Below, piece after piece: positions 1 through 6,303 of a DNA stretch of 7,631 nucleotides. The notes beneath the pieces are model-generated. The model was not told where the DNA came from and ran no database searches. It worked only from the letters and a program-made list of their open reading frames with translations. The first letter of the stretch is position 1; each line of letters opens with the position of its first letter. The translations under genes were made by a program, and so were the position numbers. Source of the DNA: Vulcanimicrobiota bacterium (GTDB taxonomy: Bacteria; Vulcanimicrobiota; Vulcanimicrobiia; Vulcanimicrobiales; Vulcanimicrobiaceae); assembly GCA_019237435.1 (NCBI GenBank), contig JAFAHB010000296.1:1-7631 (forward strand), read 5' to 3'.

Positions 1-2
1 CG

Positions 3-290
3 TGGGCTACGATCGACGCGGGCAAGGGCCTGACCATTGGGCTGCACCCGTCTTCGCCGAAATACCCGGCGCCGGGGACGAAAGGCGCGATGACGCTGGG
101 GCTCGAGATCGACGAGCCGATCGAAACGGTCGTAGCGCGCCTTGCCGAGAAGGGCGTTTCGATCAAAGGCTCGATCACCGAGGACGATGCCGGAAAGTTT
201 GCCACTTTGGAAGATCCCGACGGAAACCAGATGTACCTGTGGCAGACTGCCTTCGAGCCCGCGACAACCAGCGAGTTCGCGCGAAACTAA
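3..290 (+). CDS. VOC (glyoxalase/bleomycin-resistance fold) protein, 3' part
   Basis: The last 95 residues of a gene that begins left of the window. The frame reads from the window edge to TAA at 288-290. The tail is typical of the vicinal-oxygen-chelate (VOC) superfamily: a helix ending ETVVARLAEKGV, then GKFATLEDPDGNQMYLWQ, the closing beta strands of a beta-alpha-beta-beta-beta module. In metal-dependent members such as glyoxalase I, a Glu ligand sits four residues after the Gly of DPDG; here that place is Tyr (GNQMY). This form is common in VOC proteins of unassigned function, so a glyoxalase I reaction should not be assumed. The stop lies 10 bases before the stop of the oppositely oriented infA-like gene. 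The family call is good; substrate and full length cannot be seen. Confidence 0.85.
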   Translation, partial: WATIDAGKGLTIGLHPSSPKYPAPGTKGAMTLGLEIDEPIETVVARLAEKGVSIKGSITEDDAGKFATLEDPDGNQMYLWQTAFEPATTSEFARN

Positions 291-300
291 GACGCAGCCC

Positions 301-609
301 TCAGAAGGCCCGGCGTTCTTCGCCCGAGCGGTGACGATAAACGATCCGGCCCTTCGTTAGGTCGTAAGGCGAAATTTCGACGTCAACTCGGTCACCGGGG
401 AGAATTCTGATCCGATGACGGCGCATGCGCCCGGCGATATGCGCGAGGATCGTGTGGCCGTTGTCGAGCTCGACAGAAAATGTCGCACTCGGAAAGACTT
501 GTTTGATGCTGCCGACTACCTCAAGCGGGCTCTCTTTGACCGCTTGAGGGGTATTATGGGCTTTCGGCTGGCGCTGACCGGTTTTGCGGACTCTACTGCG
601 TCTGGCTAT
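301..609 (-). CDS. infA: Translation initiation factor IF-1 homologue with apparent ATA start
   Basis: IF-1 is a small OB-fold protein that binds the A site of the 30S subunit during initiation. Read from 609 to the TGA at 303-301, the frame gives 102 residues. Residues 27-92 carry the IF-1 core: [47 protein letters not shown], then [15 protein letters not shown]. Canonical IF-1 is about 72 residues; this one has a basic N-terminal tail of about 25 residues and a short SGEERRAF tail. No ATG, GTG, TTG or CTG occurs in frame between the upstream stop at 664-666 and the core; the first ATG (424-426) falls inside the OB fold. The best start is ATA at 609-607, preceded by AAGGAG with a 7-base spacer. 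The gene stands alone, not in a ribosomal-protein cluster. The family is certain; the start is inferred. Confidence 0.82.
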   Translation of the reverse strand: MARRSRVRKTGQRQPKAHNTPQAVKESPLEVVGSIKQVFPSATFSVELDNGHTILAHIAGRMRRHRIRILPGDRVDVEISPYDLTKGRIVYRHRSGEERRAF

Positions 610-616
610 TGAAGTA

Positions 617-622
617 CTCCTT
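617..622 (-). promoter_or_regulatory. Shine-Dalgarno site for infA-like gene
   Basis: The minus strand reads AAGGAG here, then seven bases, then ATA at 609-607 in the IF-1 frame. It is one of the best ribosome binding sites in the window and is the main reason for placing the start at ATA despite the unusual codon. Confidence 0.55.
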
Positions 623-719
623 GAGGATACGGAGGGCGACCTGTCGAGGCGACGAGCATTCTCTCACAAAGCCTTACCAGAGCGCAACCTTTTCCGTATT
701 TTTATCGTTGTACGGAATT

Positions 720-1055
720 GTGGTCCACGCTCCCTTGCCCGTTGCTACGCTTGCCGTTACCGCTCGCGGCAAAGAACCCTCCGAGCTTTCGGAACCCGTC
801 TACGGCGGCTACGCTAACCCACGCGGGGAAATTTTCCTCTTTGCCCGAGACGGTATCGCCTATCGCGTCAACTTTAAGAAGCAGACCCTGCAAAGGCGGC
901 CGTCGTTGAATCCTGGTGCGCAGGCGCGCTACGATGCGACTGAAGCCGGCCAGATTTTCGATTTCGGTAACAGGAGCTTTCGACGGCTGAGCCATGAAGA
1001 AATCGTGGCAATATGCGCGGCACACCGATTTAGAATCATCAACATTTCCGGCTAA
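720..1055 (+). CDS. Hypothetical protein
   Basis: I do not recognise this family. The frame ends at TAA 1053-1055, and from about 720 its codon use and composition look protein-coding, with stretches such as GEIFLFARDGIAYRVNF and RRLSHEEIVAICAAH; it is rich in charged and aromatic residues. The frame is open back to a TTG at 609, but codons before 700 look poor and that part overlaps the start region of infA, so I prefer GTG at 720 (111 residues); TTG at 708 is an alternative. None has a strong Shine-Dalgarno site. A rho-independent terminator about 20 bases after the stop supports this strand over the opposing open frame. No clear signal peptide or membrane segment is seen. It sits in a stretch less GC-rich than the right half of the window. 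Confidence 0.55.
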   Translation: MVHAPLPVATLAVTARGKEPSELSEPVYGGYANPRGEIFLFARDGIAYRVNFKKQTLQRRPSLNPGAQARYDATEAGQIFDFGNRSFRRLSHEEIVAICAAHRFRIINISG

Positions 1056-1073
1056 TGGCGGAAGCACCACTAT

Positions 1074-1103
1074 AGAACGGCGCCGTATAGGACGCCGTTT
1101 TTC
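1074..1103 (+). terminator. Rho-independent terminator after hypothetical gene
   Basis: AACGGCG (1076-1082) pairs with CGCCGTT (1093-1099) across a 10-base loop, and the 3' arm runs into a T tract (1098-1102). It lies about 20 bases after the stop at 1055. On the other strand the hairpin is followed only by TTCTAT, so it probably acts mainly on + transcripts. Confidence 0.7.
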
Positions 1104-1155
1104 TATGGCCTAGCGGCCCTAGACGGAACCGGATCATCGTGATCGCACCAGCCGG

Positions 1156-1677
1156 CTAAGCGTTGCGGCCTGAACGACTAGATCGCGACTTGCTTCGTAA
1201 CGTCCCCACCCCTCTGGTGTTGACGATGGCTTTACTGGTCGGATCGGTGCTTTTATACAACCACCGCATTTGCAGGCATGAAAACTGGACGGTTTCTTCG
1301 TCCTGATCGGCAGCAGCTTGCGCTTGGGAACTGACGGACGCTATCATGCTTTCCACAAGCTCGAGGCGATACGTGGTAGTGTGTGGATTGCCCGCCTCTG
1401 CTATGACGATTTCGATTACAGCTCCGTTTGTGGGCGAACCGTTCACGACCTGGTCGTACAGCAGAAACGAAGTGGCGTCGAAGACCTTGGTCGCCATCAC
1501 AGAATCGAACTGAATGCTGTACGCCTCGGCGGCTCCTCCGGGTACAGCCGTATCTCGTACTCCAAAGGAAACCGTGAGAAGGTCGATCCACCCTTGGTGT
1601 TGAGGGTCAGAACTCTGACCTTGAATGCCTGGTATCTGAAGAAAGATGCGCACAGTGCGTGACCTCGTTGGCCCCAC
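1156..1677 (-). CDS. hcp: Hcp-family (type VI secretion tube) protein
   Basis: Hcp forms hexameric rings that stack into the inner tube of the type VI secretion system and is itself secreted. The 173 residues match the family layout: an opening strand IFLQIPGIQGQS (11-22) as in the usual FIKIxxIKGES, the IDLLTVSFGV strand (31-40) matching the family's IDVLxWSWG, a middle strand IQFDSVMATKVFDATS (55-70), a strand pair with TYRLELVESMIASVS (102-116), and a closing VQFSCLQMRWLYK (130-142). Length is normal; the last 16 residues form a basic Ser/Arg tail. The start is GTG at 1677-1675 with GGAAGGG about 10 bases upstream; GTG at 1653 is an alternative nearer the usual Hcp N-terminus. No sheath, baseplate, VgrG or ATPase gene is in the window, so this is an orphan here. 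It is divergent from the CxxC gene at 1810. Confidence 0.82.
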   Translation of the reverse strand: MGPTRSRTVRIFLQIPGIQGQSSDPQHQGWIDLLTVSFGVRDTAVPGGAAEAYSIQFDSVMATKVFDATSFLLYDQVVNGSPTNGAVIEIVIAEAGNPHTTTYRLELVESMIASVSSQAQAAADQDEETVQFSCLQMRWLYKSTDPTSKAIVNTRGVGTLRSKSRSSRSGRNA

Positions 1678-1693
1678 GCGCGGTGATCCCTTC

Positions 1694-1708
1694 CGCCACT
1701 CGGTGGCG
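1694..1708. promoter_or_regulatory. Dyad in hcp/CxxC-gene divergent intergenic region
   Basis: CGCCAC and GTGGCG form a perfect 6-base inverted repeat around a 3-base centre. It lies between the divergent starts at 1677 and 1810, just upstream of the hcp ribosome binding site. A nearby TTATAA (1717-1722) could serve as part of a -10 element on either strand. It may be an operator, or a hairpin in the hcp leader. Function is inferred from position only. Confidence 0.35.
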
Positions 1709-1809
1709 CATAATTCTTATAACAGGGCGCTCGCACAACTCCACAGAAAATCGCGGTTATTCCACCGGCCTTGTCACTCTACCCGGTAATACCTGAGAGG
1801 AGAGCAGCC

Positions 1810-2271
1810 ATGGCAATCTTCGTCGATCTTAGTGCGGAACAACTACTGCCCGATGCCGTTGTCGCACTCATCGAGAATCAAGCATCACATCCCGGGCCCG
1901 ACCAGTTGCTGTTCAAGGTTTCTAAGCCTGTCCACGACAAGTTTCAGCGGCAGCGTCCGTTAGGTTTCGGCGTAACGAGAGAGGAAGCCCGGGAAATCAA
2001 CGCCTTCGCGGGAGTAAACCACTCAGGTTATTTTGTTAGCAAGTCGCATAAGTGCAACAGCTGCGGCAGAGAGTTAACGTTCTACGACATTTTCAAGACG
2101 GGCCTTAAATTCCACGGTACTGACTACGTCCAGCGCTTTATCGGTGGCACCGATTACCACATTCAGGTTCATAAAGCCAACTCCACCCTAGACGTCGAAT
2201 GTACCGTATGCAAAACGCTGAACGTTCTCGAACATGGGTGTTACAGTTGCGATACATACACATATGCCTGA
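1810..2271 (+). CDS. Small hypothetical protein with three CxxC motifs
   Basis: I do not recognise this 153-residue protein. The start is ATG 1810 with AGGAG (1798-1802) seven bases upstream; an earlier in-frame ATG at 1771 lacks such a site. The N-terminal 70 residues look soluble and mostly helical (AEQLLPDAVVALIENQ near 9-24). The C-terminal half has CNSC at 82-85, CTVC at 131-134 and CYSC at 144-147. The first two pairs could make one zinc ribbon with a long loop; the third sits close behind, near the end, with a YTYA terminus. Redox or metal cluster roles are also possible. No signal peptide or membrane segment is seen. It is divergent from the hcp-like gene with 132 bases between them. 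A link to type VI secretion (cargo, adaptor or regulator) is only a guess from position. The 171 bases after it hold no gene that I can support. Confidence 0.75.
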   Translation: MAIFVDLSAEQLLPDAVVALIENQASHPGPDQLLFKVSKPVHDKFQRQRPLGFGVTREEAREINAFAGVNHSGYFVSKSHKCNSCGRELTFYDIFKTGLKFHGTDYVQRFIGGTDYHIQVHKANSTLDVECTVCKTLNVLEHGCYSCDTYTYA

Positions 2272-2442
2272 GGATTTCCATCTCTGGGTCTAAACAACAG
2301 GGACAGGCCCGCACGCGCGAGGAAGTGCTAACCGATGGATGAGAAGGGCGGCTGAGACCGAACAACTCTACGCACGAGCGACCGGAGATAAACGAGCTCA
2401 AGCTCGAGAGCGATCGCCCGCGTTTTAAAAGGGGCGAGAACC

Positions 2443-4176
2443 GTGGACTTTAGCAAACGACTTTCCACAGCAGTCCCGACGGCGAGAGCAGCGCTGTTCT
2501 TAATAGTCACTCTAGCGCTGACGTCGTGCTGGAATAAAGGGCCTGCGCAGAACGGCAGACTGGAGCTTGGCGGCGCTGGGATCGCGCTCCAGGCGAGCAC
2601 TGCGCTCTTTGCGGTGACGTTGCAAAATACCGGCAATGTCGACGCTTCCGGCGTCGAAGTCGACGCAGTCGATGCCGGTGGTGCGACCCTTACTCCGAGC
2701 GTGCCCATCGCAGTCGGTACGATTCGCGCGAGTGCAAGCGTGCCCGTTAACGCGACGCTGACAAAAGCGGGGTTGCAGCCCGGGGGAACCTACAAGCTTT
2801 CGGTTCGCGGAAAGGTACAGTTCGGGTCGGCGCCGACCCAGAATTTTGCGCTGGGGGGATTAGTTCGCATTCCGGTCGCGTCGCCGGGGTCGCGGGCCGC
2901 AAACTCGGGATCGGCGCCGGCGCGCCATACGGGGACGGGACCTGTCTATCCGCTCCAGACACCCAGCGTCGGCGGGCACGAAAACGGATCGAGGTGGAGC
3001 GTTCCGGTCGTTCCCAACGCGACGTACTTGCCGCCGTCGAAACCGGCGTCGAAACCGCAGCCGGCACCGACCGGCGATCCCAACGGCGTAACGTTCAACG
3101 TCAATCAAAGCAACGGTTTCGCCGGAGGCTTTCCGGATGAGCCGAGTGGTGCCACGGGTGGCGGCGTAACGTTCATGACGGCCAATACGTACGGCTCGTA
3201 CTCGACGGGCGGCAGCTTCACGCAACTGAACCCATCGACGATCTTTCAAAACTCACCACTCGGAACGTGTTGCGATCAAGTCGTACAGTACGTTCCGGCC
3301 ATCGATCGGTTCGTTTGGTTGCTGCAGGGAAACAACACCGACGGAATGCGCTTGGCGGCCGCGAGCCCCGCGCAGGTCAAGAGCAGCAACGGTCAGTCCT
3401 GGACGTATTGGGATTTGCCTCCGTCGCTCTTTTCGGAACCGAGCGGCACCGGATACGACTACCCCGACCTTGCCGTCGGCACGAACTATCTCTACATCGA
3501 TTGGGACGCCTGTTGGCAGGGCAATCCGCCGGGTTGCAACAGCGGCCGCGAGATCATGCGTATTCCGCTCTCTCAGATCCAAAGCGGCGGTACGATAAAT
3601 TTTAACTACACGACGCCCTCCGATAGTGCCGATGCGTGGAGCGCGCACTTGAGCCAGGACACGGGTAGTCAGATCTTTTGGGCCGGGCACGACCAAAACA
3701 ACCAGCTGCGCGTTTTTTCGTGGCCGGAGAGTTCCGGTTCGTATTCGTGGCGCGACGTGACGATCAACCCATGGCCGACTGGTTCGCTTTCCTCGAAGGC
3801 GCCGGACGGCAACGACTGGATGAGCTTCTTGAGCGGCTTTCCCGGAAATGGCGTCATCGGTGCGACGGTGGCCCAAGGCCAGGTCTGGTTTGCGTGGAGC
3901 GCTGGGACCAACTCGAATTTCCCGCAGCCGCACGTCGAAATGGTCGAGATCAACCCGAGCGGCTTCGGCAAGACGCAACAAGTGCAAATCTGGAATCCGA
4001 GCTATGCGTATGGTTATCCGTCCCTGGCGACCAATGGGTGCACGCAAGAAGTCGGACTCTCGCTCGAATACGGCGGAGGTGGAAACTACGAGAACCACGT
4101 CGTCGGCTTCTGGGGTGACTTTGTCGTCTACATCACGACGAACAGCAACGTCGGCACGACGCGTTTCGGCGATTAG
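2443..4176 (+). CDS. Large secreted lipoprotein, Ig-like plus probable beta-propeller region
   Basis: The start is GTG 2443 with AAGGGG (2429-2434) eight bases upstream. The first 29 residues are a lipoprotein signal peptide: basic start, hydrophobic core and lipobox LTSC, with Cys29 the expected lipidation site. Residues about 38-145 look like a CARDB/Ig-type beta domain (VTLQNTGNVDASGVEVDAV, then YKLSVRGKVQF). A Pro/Ser/Gly-rich linker covers about 146-215. The C-terminal 360 residues are rich in Trp, Tyr, Asn and Gly with repeated strand patterns (VVQYVPAIDRFVWLLQ, YPDLAVGTNYLYIDWD), suggesting a beta-propeller or sialidase-like fold; no catalytic set was recognised. CC at 276-277 and C357/C365 may form disulfides. 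It is probably an exported surface protein of unknown ligand. The frame stops at TAG 4174-4176, but protein-like sequence continues in frame to 4314, so this may be a truncated form of a protein of about 623 residues. Confidence 0.85.
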   Translation: MDFSKRLSTAVPTARAALFLIVTLALTSCWNKGPAQNGRLELGGAGIALQASTALFAVTLQNTGNVDASGVEVDAVDAGGATLTPSVPIAVGTIRASASVPVNATLTKAGLQPGGTYKLSVRGKVQFGSAPTQNFALGGLVRIPVASPGSRAANSGSAPARHTGTGPVYPLQTPSVGGHENGSRWSVPVVPNATYLPPSKPASKPQPAPTGDPNGVTFNVNQSNGFAGGFPDEPSGATGGGVTFMTANTYGSYSTGGSFTQLNPSTIFQNSPLGTCCDQVVQYVPAIDRFVWLLQGNNTDGMRLAAASPAQVKSSNGQSWTYWDLPPSLFSEPSGTGYDYPDLAVGTNYLYIDWDACWQGNPPGCNSGREIMRIPLSQIQSGGTINFNYTTPSDSADAWSAHLSQDTGSQIFWAGHDQNNQLRVFSWPESSGSYSWRDVTINPWPTGSLSSKAPDGNDWMSFLSGFPGNGVIGATVAQGQVWFAWSAGTNSNFPQPHVEMVEINPSGFGKTQQVQIWNPSYAYGYPSLATNGCTQEVGLSLEYGGGGNYENHVVGFWGDFVVYITTNSNVGTTRFGD

Positions 4177-4314
4177 GTCACGATTCGCCAAGATCCGACA
4201 GCGTCGCTTGGCGGAAGGTTCTTCGATGCGTTCGGCTATGGACTTGATAATCCCGGAGGGACGACCGATTCGCACTACGTCCTGTTCGGCCGTCCCCAAT
4301 GCAGGGGCAAGTAA
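4177..4314 (+). other. In-frame continuation of the lipoprotein after TAG
   Basis: Directly after the TAG, the same frame stays open for 45 codons to TAA 4312-4314 and reads like the natural end of the domain: VTIRQDPT, then FFDAFGYGLDN and DSHYVLFGRP. With Tyr at the TAG (TAC or TAT), the junction would be TRFGDYVTIR, which fits beta-sheet proteins of this kind. The segment has the same composition as the preceding gene and fills the space up to 13 bases before the next ATG. Either the gene has a recent nonsense change, or the TAG is read through, or there is a sequencing error. There is no independent start for this piece. Confidence 0.6.
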
Positions 4315-4327
4315 CGCCCACTCGCGT

Positions 4328-4708
4328 ATGACCGCGGCGATCTATTTGGGCTGGGCGATTGCGATCGTCCTCATCGCGGTCGGTATCTATGCGCTGCTGG
4401 CGCCGCACTCGCTCGCGCGCCATTACGGTGTTTCAGTCGAAGGCCATCGCGAGACGGCCTACGTTCGCGCGACGGGCATCCGTGATGTCGCGATCGGCGT
4501 AGTGCTCGCGGCGACCGCATACTTTCGGTTCATCCCGCTGCTCGTCGTCATCGCGGCCGTCGGCATCGTCGTTTCGGTTGCGGACCTATGGGTCGTGTCG
4601 CGTCACGGCGGCGTACGGCGCCCACACGCCGCGCATGCCATTCATGCCTCGGGCATCGTGGCGTTCGTCTTGATCATCGCGATGGCGCTCTTTGCGCTCG
4701 GGCGCTAG
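4328..4708 (+). CDS. DUF4267-type four-helix membrane protein
   Basis: A 126-residue integral membrane protein with four hydrophobic segments at about 5-25, 53-66, 69-90 and 105-124. The signature between helices 1 and 2, AYVRATGIRDVAIGVVL (44-60), matches the AYxRxxGxRD pattern I know from DUF4267 proteins, whose function is unknown. The start is ATG 4328. No good Shine-Dalgarno site precedes it; GGGG at 4304-4307 is too far. The gene begins 13 bases after the TAA that closes the lipoprotein extension, so coupling to translation through that frame is possible. A longer open frame continues upstream of 4328, but that part is a shadow of the lipoprotein gene. It ends in a TAG that shares bases with the stop of the convergent channel gene. 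Confidence 0.78.
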   Translation: MTAAIYLGWAIAIVLIAVGIYALLAPHSLARHYGVSVEGHRETAYVRATGIRDVAIGVVLAATAYFRFIPLLVVIAAVGIVVSVADLWVVSRHGGVRRPHAAHAIHASGIVAFVLIIAMALFALGR

Positions 4709-5712
4709 CCGCCGCGCAAGCGATGGTCGAGCGCGCGAATGCCCTCGGGCGGACCGGCTGCGACGATCTCGTCGCGAACTTCGAGCGGCGTTTGCGGCGT
4801 AGGGCGGAAGAGCATCGTTCCGCCGCGCTTGAGCGCTAGGATCACGATCTCGCTGCCTTCAGGTGCAAGCGTCGAAATCGCCTGTCCCGCCCACGGCGAG
4901 TCGTCCGGAATCGAAAAGTCTTCGAGCACGAGCTGGCTGTTGCTCGCCACCAAAACCGTGTCGACGAACTCGACTGCCGTCGGCCGCATCGCGAGGCTCG
5001 CCATCCGCCGGCCGCCGATCTGATACGGAGAGATGATACGGCTCGCGCCGGCAAGCCGCAGCTTCGATTCGGCATCGCGCCGGTTCGCGCGCGCGATGAT
5101 GAACAGATTGGGATTGAGAACGCGCGCGGAAAGCGTTACGTAGATGTTCGCTTCATCGCTATCCATTGCCGCGAGCAAGCCTCGCGCTCGCTCTACGCCC
5201 GCCGCCCGCAGGGTCCGCGCATCGGCGGCATCGCCGTTGATCGTCGAGAAGCCCTCGCTCGCCGCGCGCTCGAGCGATTCGGGCTTGATGTCGACGATCG
5301 CAAACGGAATGCCCTCTTGCGTGAATAGGTTCGCGATTTCGCTGCCGACGCGGCCGAAGCCGCAGAGAATGAAGTGTCCGGTCATCTTACTCACCCGGCG
5401 GCGCGTTCGCTGTTGCCAAACGACGCTTCGAAGGCGTCCTTCGAGCGTGTAGCTGAGCAGCCGCAGCAACGTATAGGTCAGCACGCCGAAGCCGACGGCA
5501 ACGACTACGACCGTCCACAGCTTGCCTTCGACGTTCATCGGCGCCGGTTCGCCGCCGCCGATCGTCGTGATCGTTGTTATCGTTACGTAGAAGGCGTCGA
5601 ACCACGACCAATGTTCGAGCGCGACGTAGCCCACCGTGCCCGCGACGATAACGGTCAGCAATAGTATGAGCGCGATCCCGAGGCTGCTGGAAAGGCGCGT
5701 CGAGGGAACCAC
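4705..5712 (-). CDS. Two-TM potassium channel with RCK (TrkA-N/TrkA-C) domain
   Basis: A 335-residue ion channel of the Kch/MthK type. TM1 spans about 10-32, the pore loop 36-56, and TM2 about 64-86. A cytoplasmic RCK domain follows: a Rossmann strand HFILCGFGRVG with GxGxxG at 118-123, an acidic strand end VDIKPE (140-145), NGDAAD (159-164), and a TrkA-C-like lobe from about 250 to the end (LVLEDFSIPDDSPWAG, RPTPQTPLEVRDEIVAAG). Such domains bind nucleotides or ions and gate the pore. The odd point is the filter: residues 46-55 read TITTITTIGGGE, with three GGC codons where K+ channels normally have G(Y/F)G. Start is GTG 5712-5710 with a weak ribosome site, 11 bases after the GNAT stop, so it is probably the last gene of a minus-strand unit. 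Its TAG stop (4707-4705) overlaps the TAG of the facing gene. Confidence 0.93.
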   Translation of the reverse strand: MVPSTRLSSSLGIALILLLTVIVAGTVGYVALEHWSWFDAFYVTITTITTIGGGEPAPMNVEGKLWTVVVVAVGFGVLTYTLLRLLSYTLEGRLRSVVWQQRTRRRVSKMTGHFILCGFGRVGSEIANLFTQEGIPFAIVDIKPESLERAASEGFSTINGDAADARTLRAAGVERARGLLAAMDSDEANIYVTLSARVLNPNLFIIARANRRDAESKLRLAGASRIISPYQIGGRRMASLAMRPTAVEFVDTVLVASNSQLVLEDFSIPDDSPWAGQAISTLAPEGSEIVILALKRGGTMLFRPTPQTPLEVRDEIVAAGPPEGIRALDHRLRGG

Positions 5713-5723
5713 GGTCCACCGGG

Positions 5724-6248
5724 TTAAAGAAGCGGCACACGGGGCGCAGCGTCGCGGCGCGTCAACCCGAGATACCGTGGGTCGTCGTAGACTTCGACTT
5801 TTCGCTCATACGGGACGAATCCGGTGCGCAAATAGAAACCAAAAGCGTTCGGATGATCGAGCGTGCAGGTGTGCAGCCAGAAGCGATCGATCGGATGCGA
5901 CCACGCGATCTCGAGTGCATGGTTCATCAGCCACCGCCCCGCCCCGGTCGACACGAGATCGGGAGCGACCCCGAACAAGCTGAGCTCGCAGTTTTTGTCG
6001 ACGCGGAAGTCGAGCTCCAAAAGGCCCTGATCGCCGCTGGGCGTTGTCAGAACATAGACCTCGATGCCGGGATCGGTCAGGAAACGCGCGAGCATTAGCG
6101 GGCCCATCAGCAACCGTGCCGCCCAAAGATGCTCGTCACCGACGCGATGAAAGACGCTTCGGTACCGCTCGAGGTCCGGCTCCGAAAATCGCTCTAGATG
6201 CCACGACGAATTCTGCGGGCTTGGCCGAAGCGCGGGCTTCGTCCGCAT
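5724..6248 (-). CDS. GNAT-family N-acetyltransferase
   Basis: GNAT enzymes transfer acetyl from acetyl-CoA to an amine. From ATG 6248-6246 the product has 174 residues. The CoA-binding motif A is seen as LSLFGVAPDLVSTGAGRWLM (89-108), with the T-G-A-G-R turn; it is followed by WLHTCTLDHPNAFGFYLRTG (124-143), a segment I know from one GNAT subgroup. The substrate is unknown. The start is doubtful: ATG 6246 has GGAG abutting it with no spacer, and the upstream frame encodes PRGKLANIQLFLEM, which matches the usual N-terminus of this subgroup (a GK...YLEM strand). The frame stays open to a stop at 6342-6344 but holds no ATG, GTG or TTG. ATA at 6326-6324, with AAGG upstream inside the preceding gene, would give about 200 residues. 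It lies between the lipoprotein and channel genes. Confidence 0.85.
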   Translation of the reverse strand: MRTKPALRPSPQNSSWHLERFSEPDLERYRSVFHRVGDEHLWAARLLMGPLMLARFLTDPGIEVYVLTTPSGDQGLLELDFRVDKNCELSLFGVAPDLVSTGAGRWLMNHALEIAWSHPIDRFWLHTCTLDHPNAFGFYLRTGFVPYERKVEVYDDPRYLGLTRRDAAPRVPLL

Positions 6249-6303
6249 CTCCAGGAAGAGCTGGATGTTCGCGAGTTTGCCGCGCGGAACGGGGTGGTAA
6301 CCG

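Noticed and set aside
694..715. CCGTA/TACGG inverted repeat between infA and the hypothetical gene
   Set aside because: A 5-base stem with a 12-base loop is weak and not linked to any clear promoter.
702..1070. Minus-strand open frame of 122 codons opposite the hypothetical gene
   Set aside because: It reads through the terminator stem side of the plus gene, lacks a good ribosome site, and its composition is less protein-like than the plus frame, which has a terminator just after its stop.
2394..2413. Overlapping GAGC/GCTC inverted repeats before the lipoprotein gene
   Set aside because: The stems are only four bases and compete with each other; no T tract follows.
4174..4176. Genome-wide reassignment of TAG to an amino acid
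   Set aside because: The DUF4267 gene and the channel gene both end in TAG at the right length, so TAG works as a stop here.
3253..4299. Minus-strand open frame of 348 codons
   Set aside because: It is antisense to the lipoprotein gene, rich in Arg/Val/Ile runs typical of GC-rich shadow frames, and shows no domain or signal.
3848..4327. N-terminal extension of the DUF4267 gene
   Set aside because: The frame is open, but the stretch is Arg/Ser-rich shadow sequence of the lipoprotein gene; the membrane protein begins at ATG 4328.
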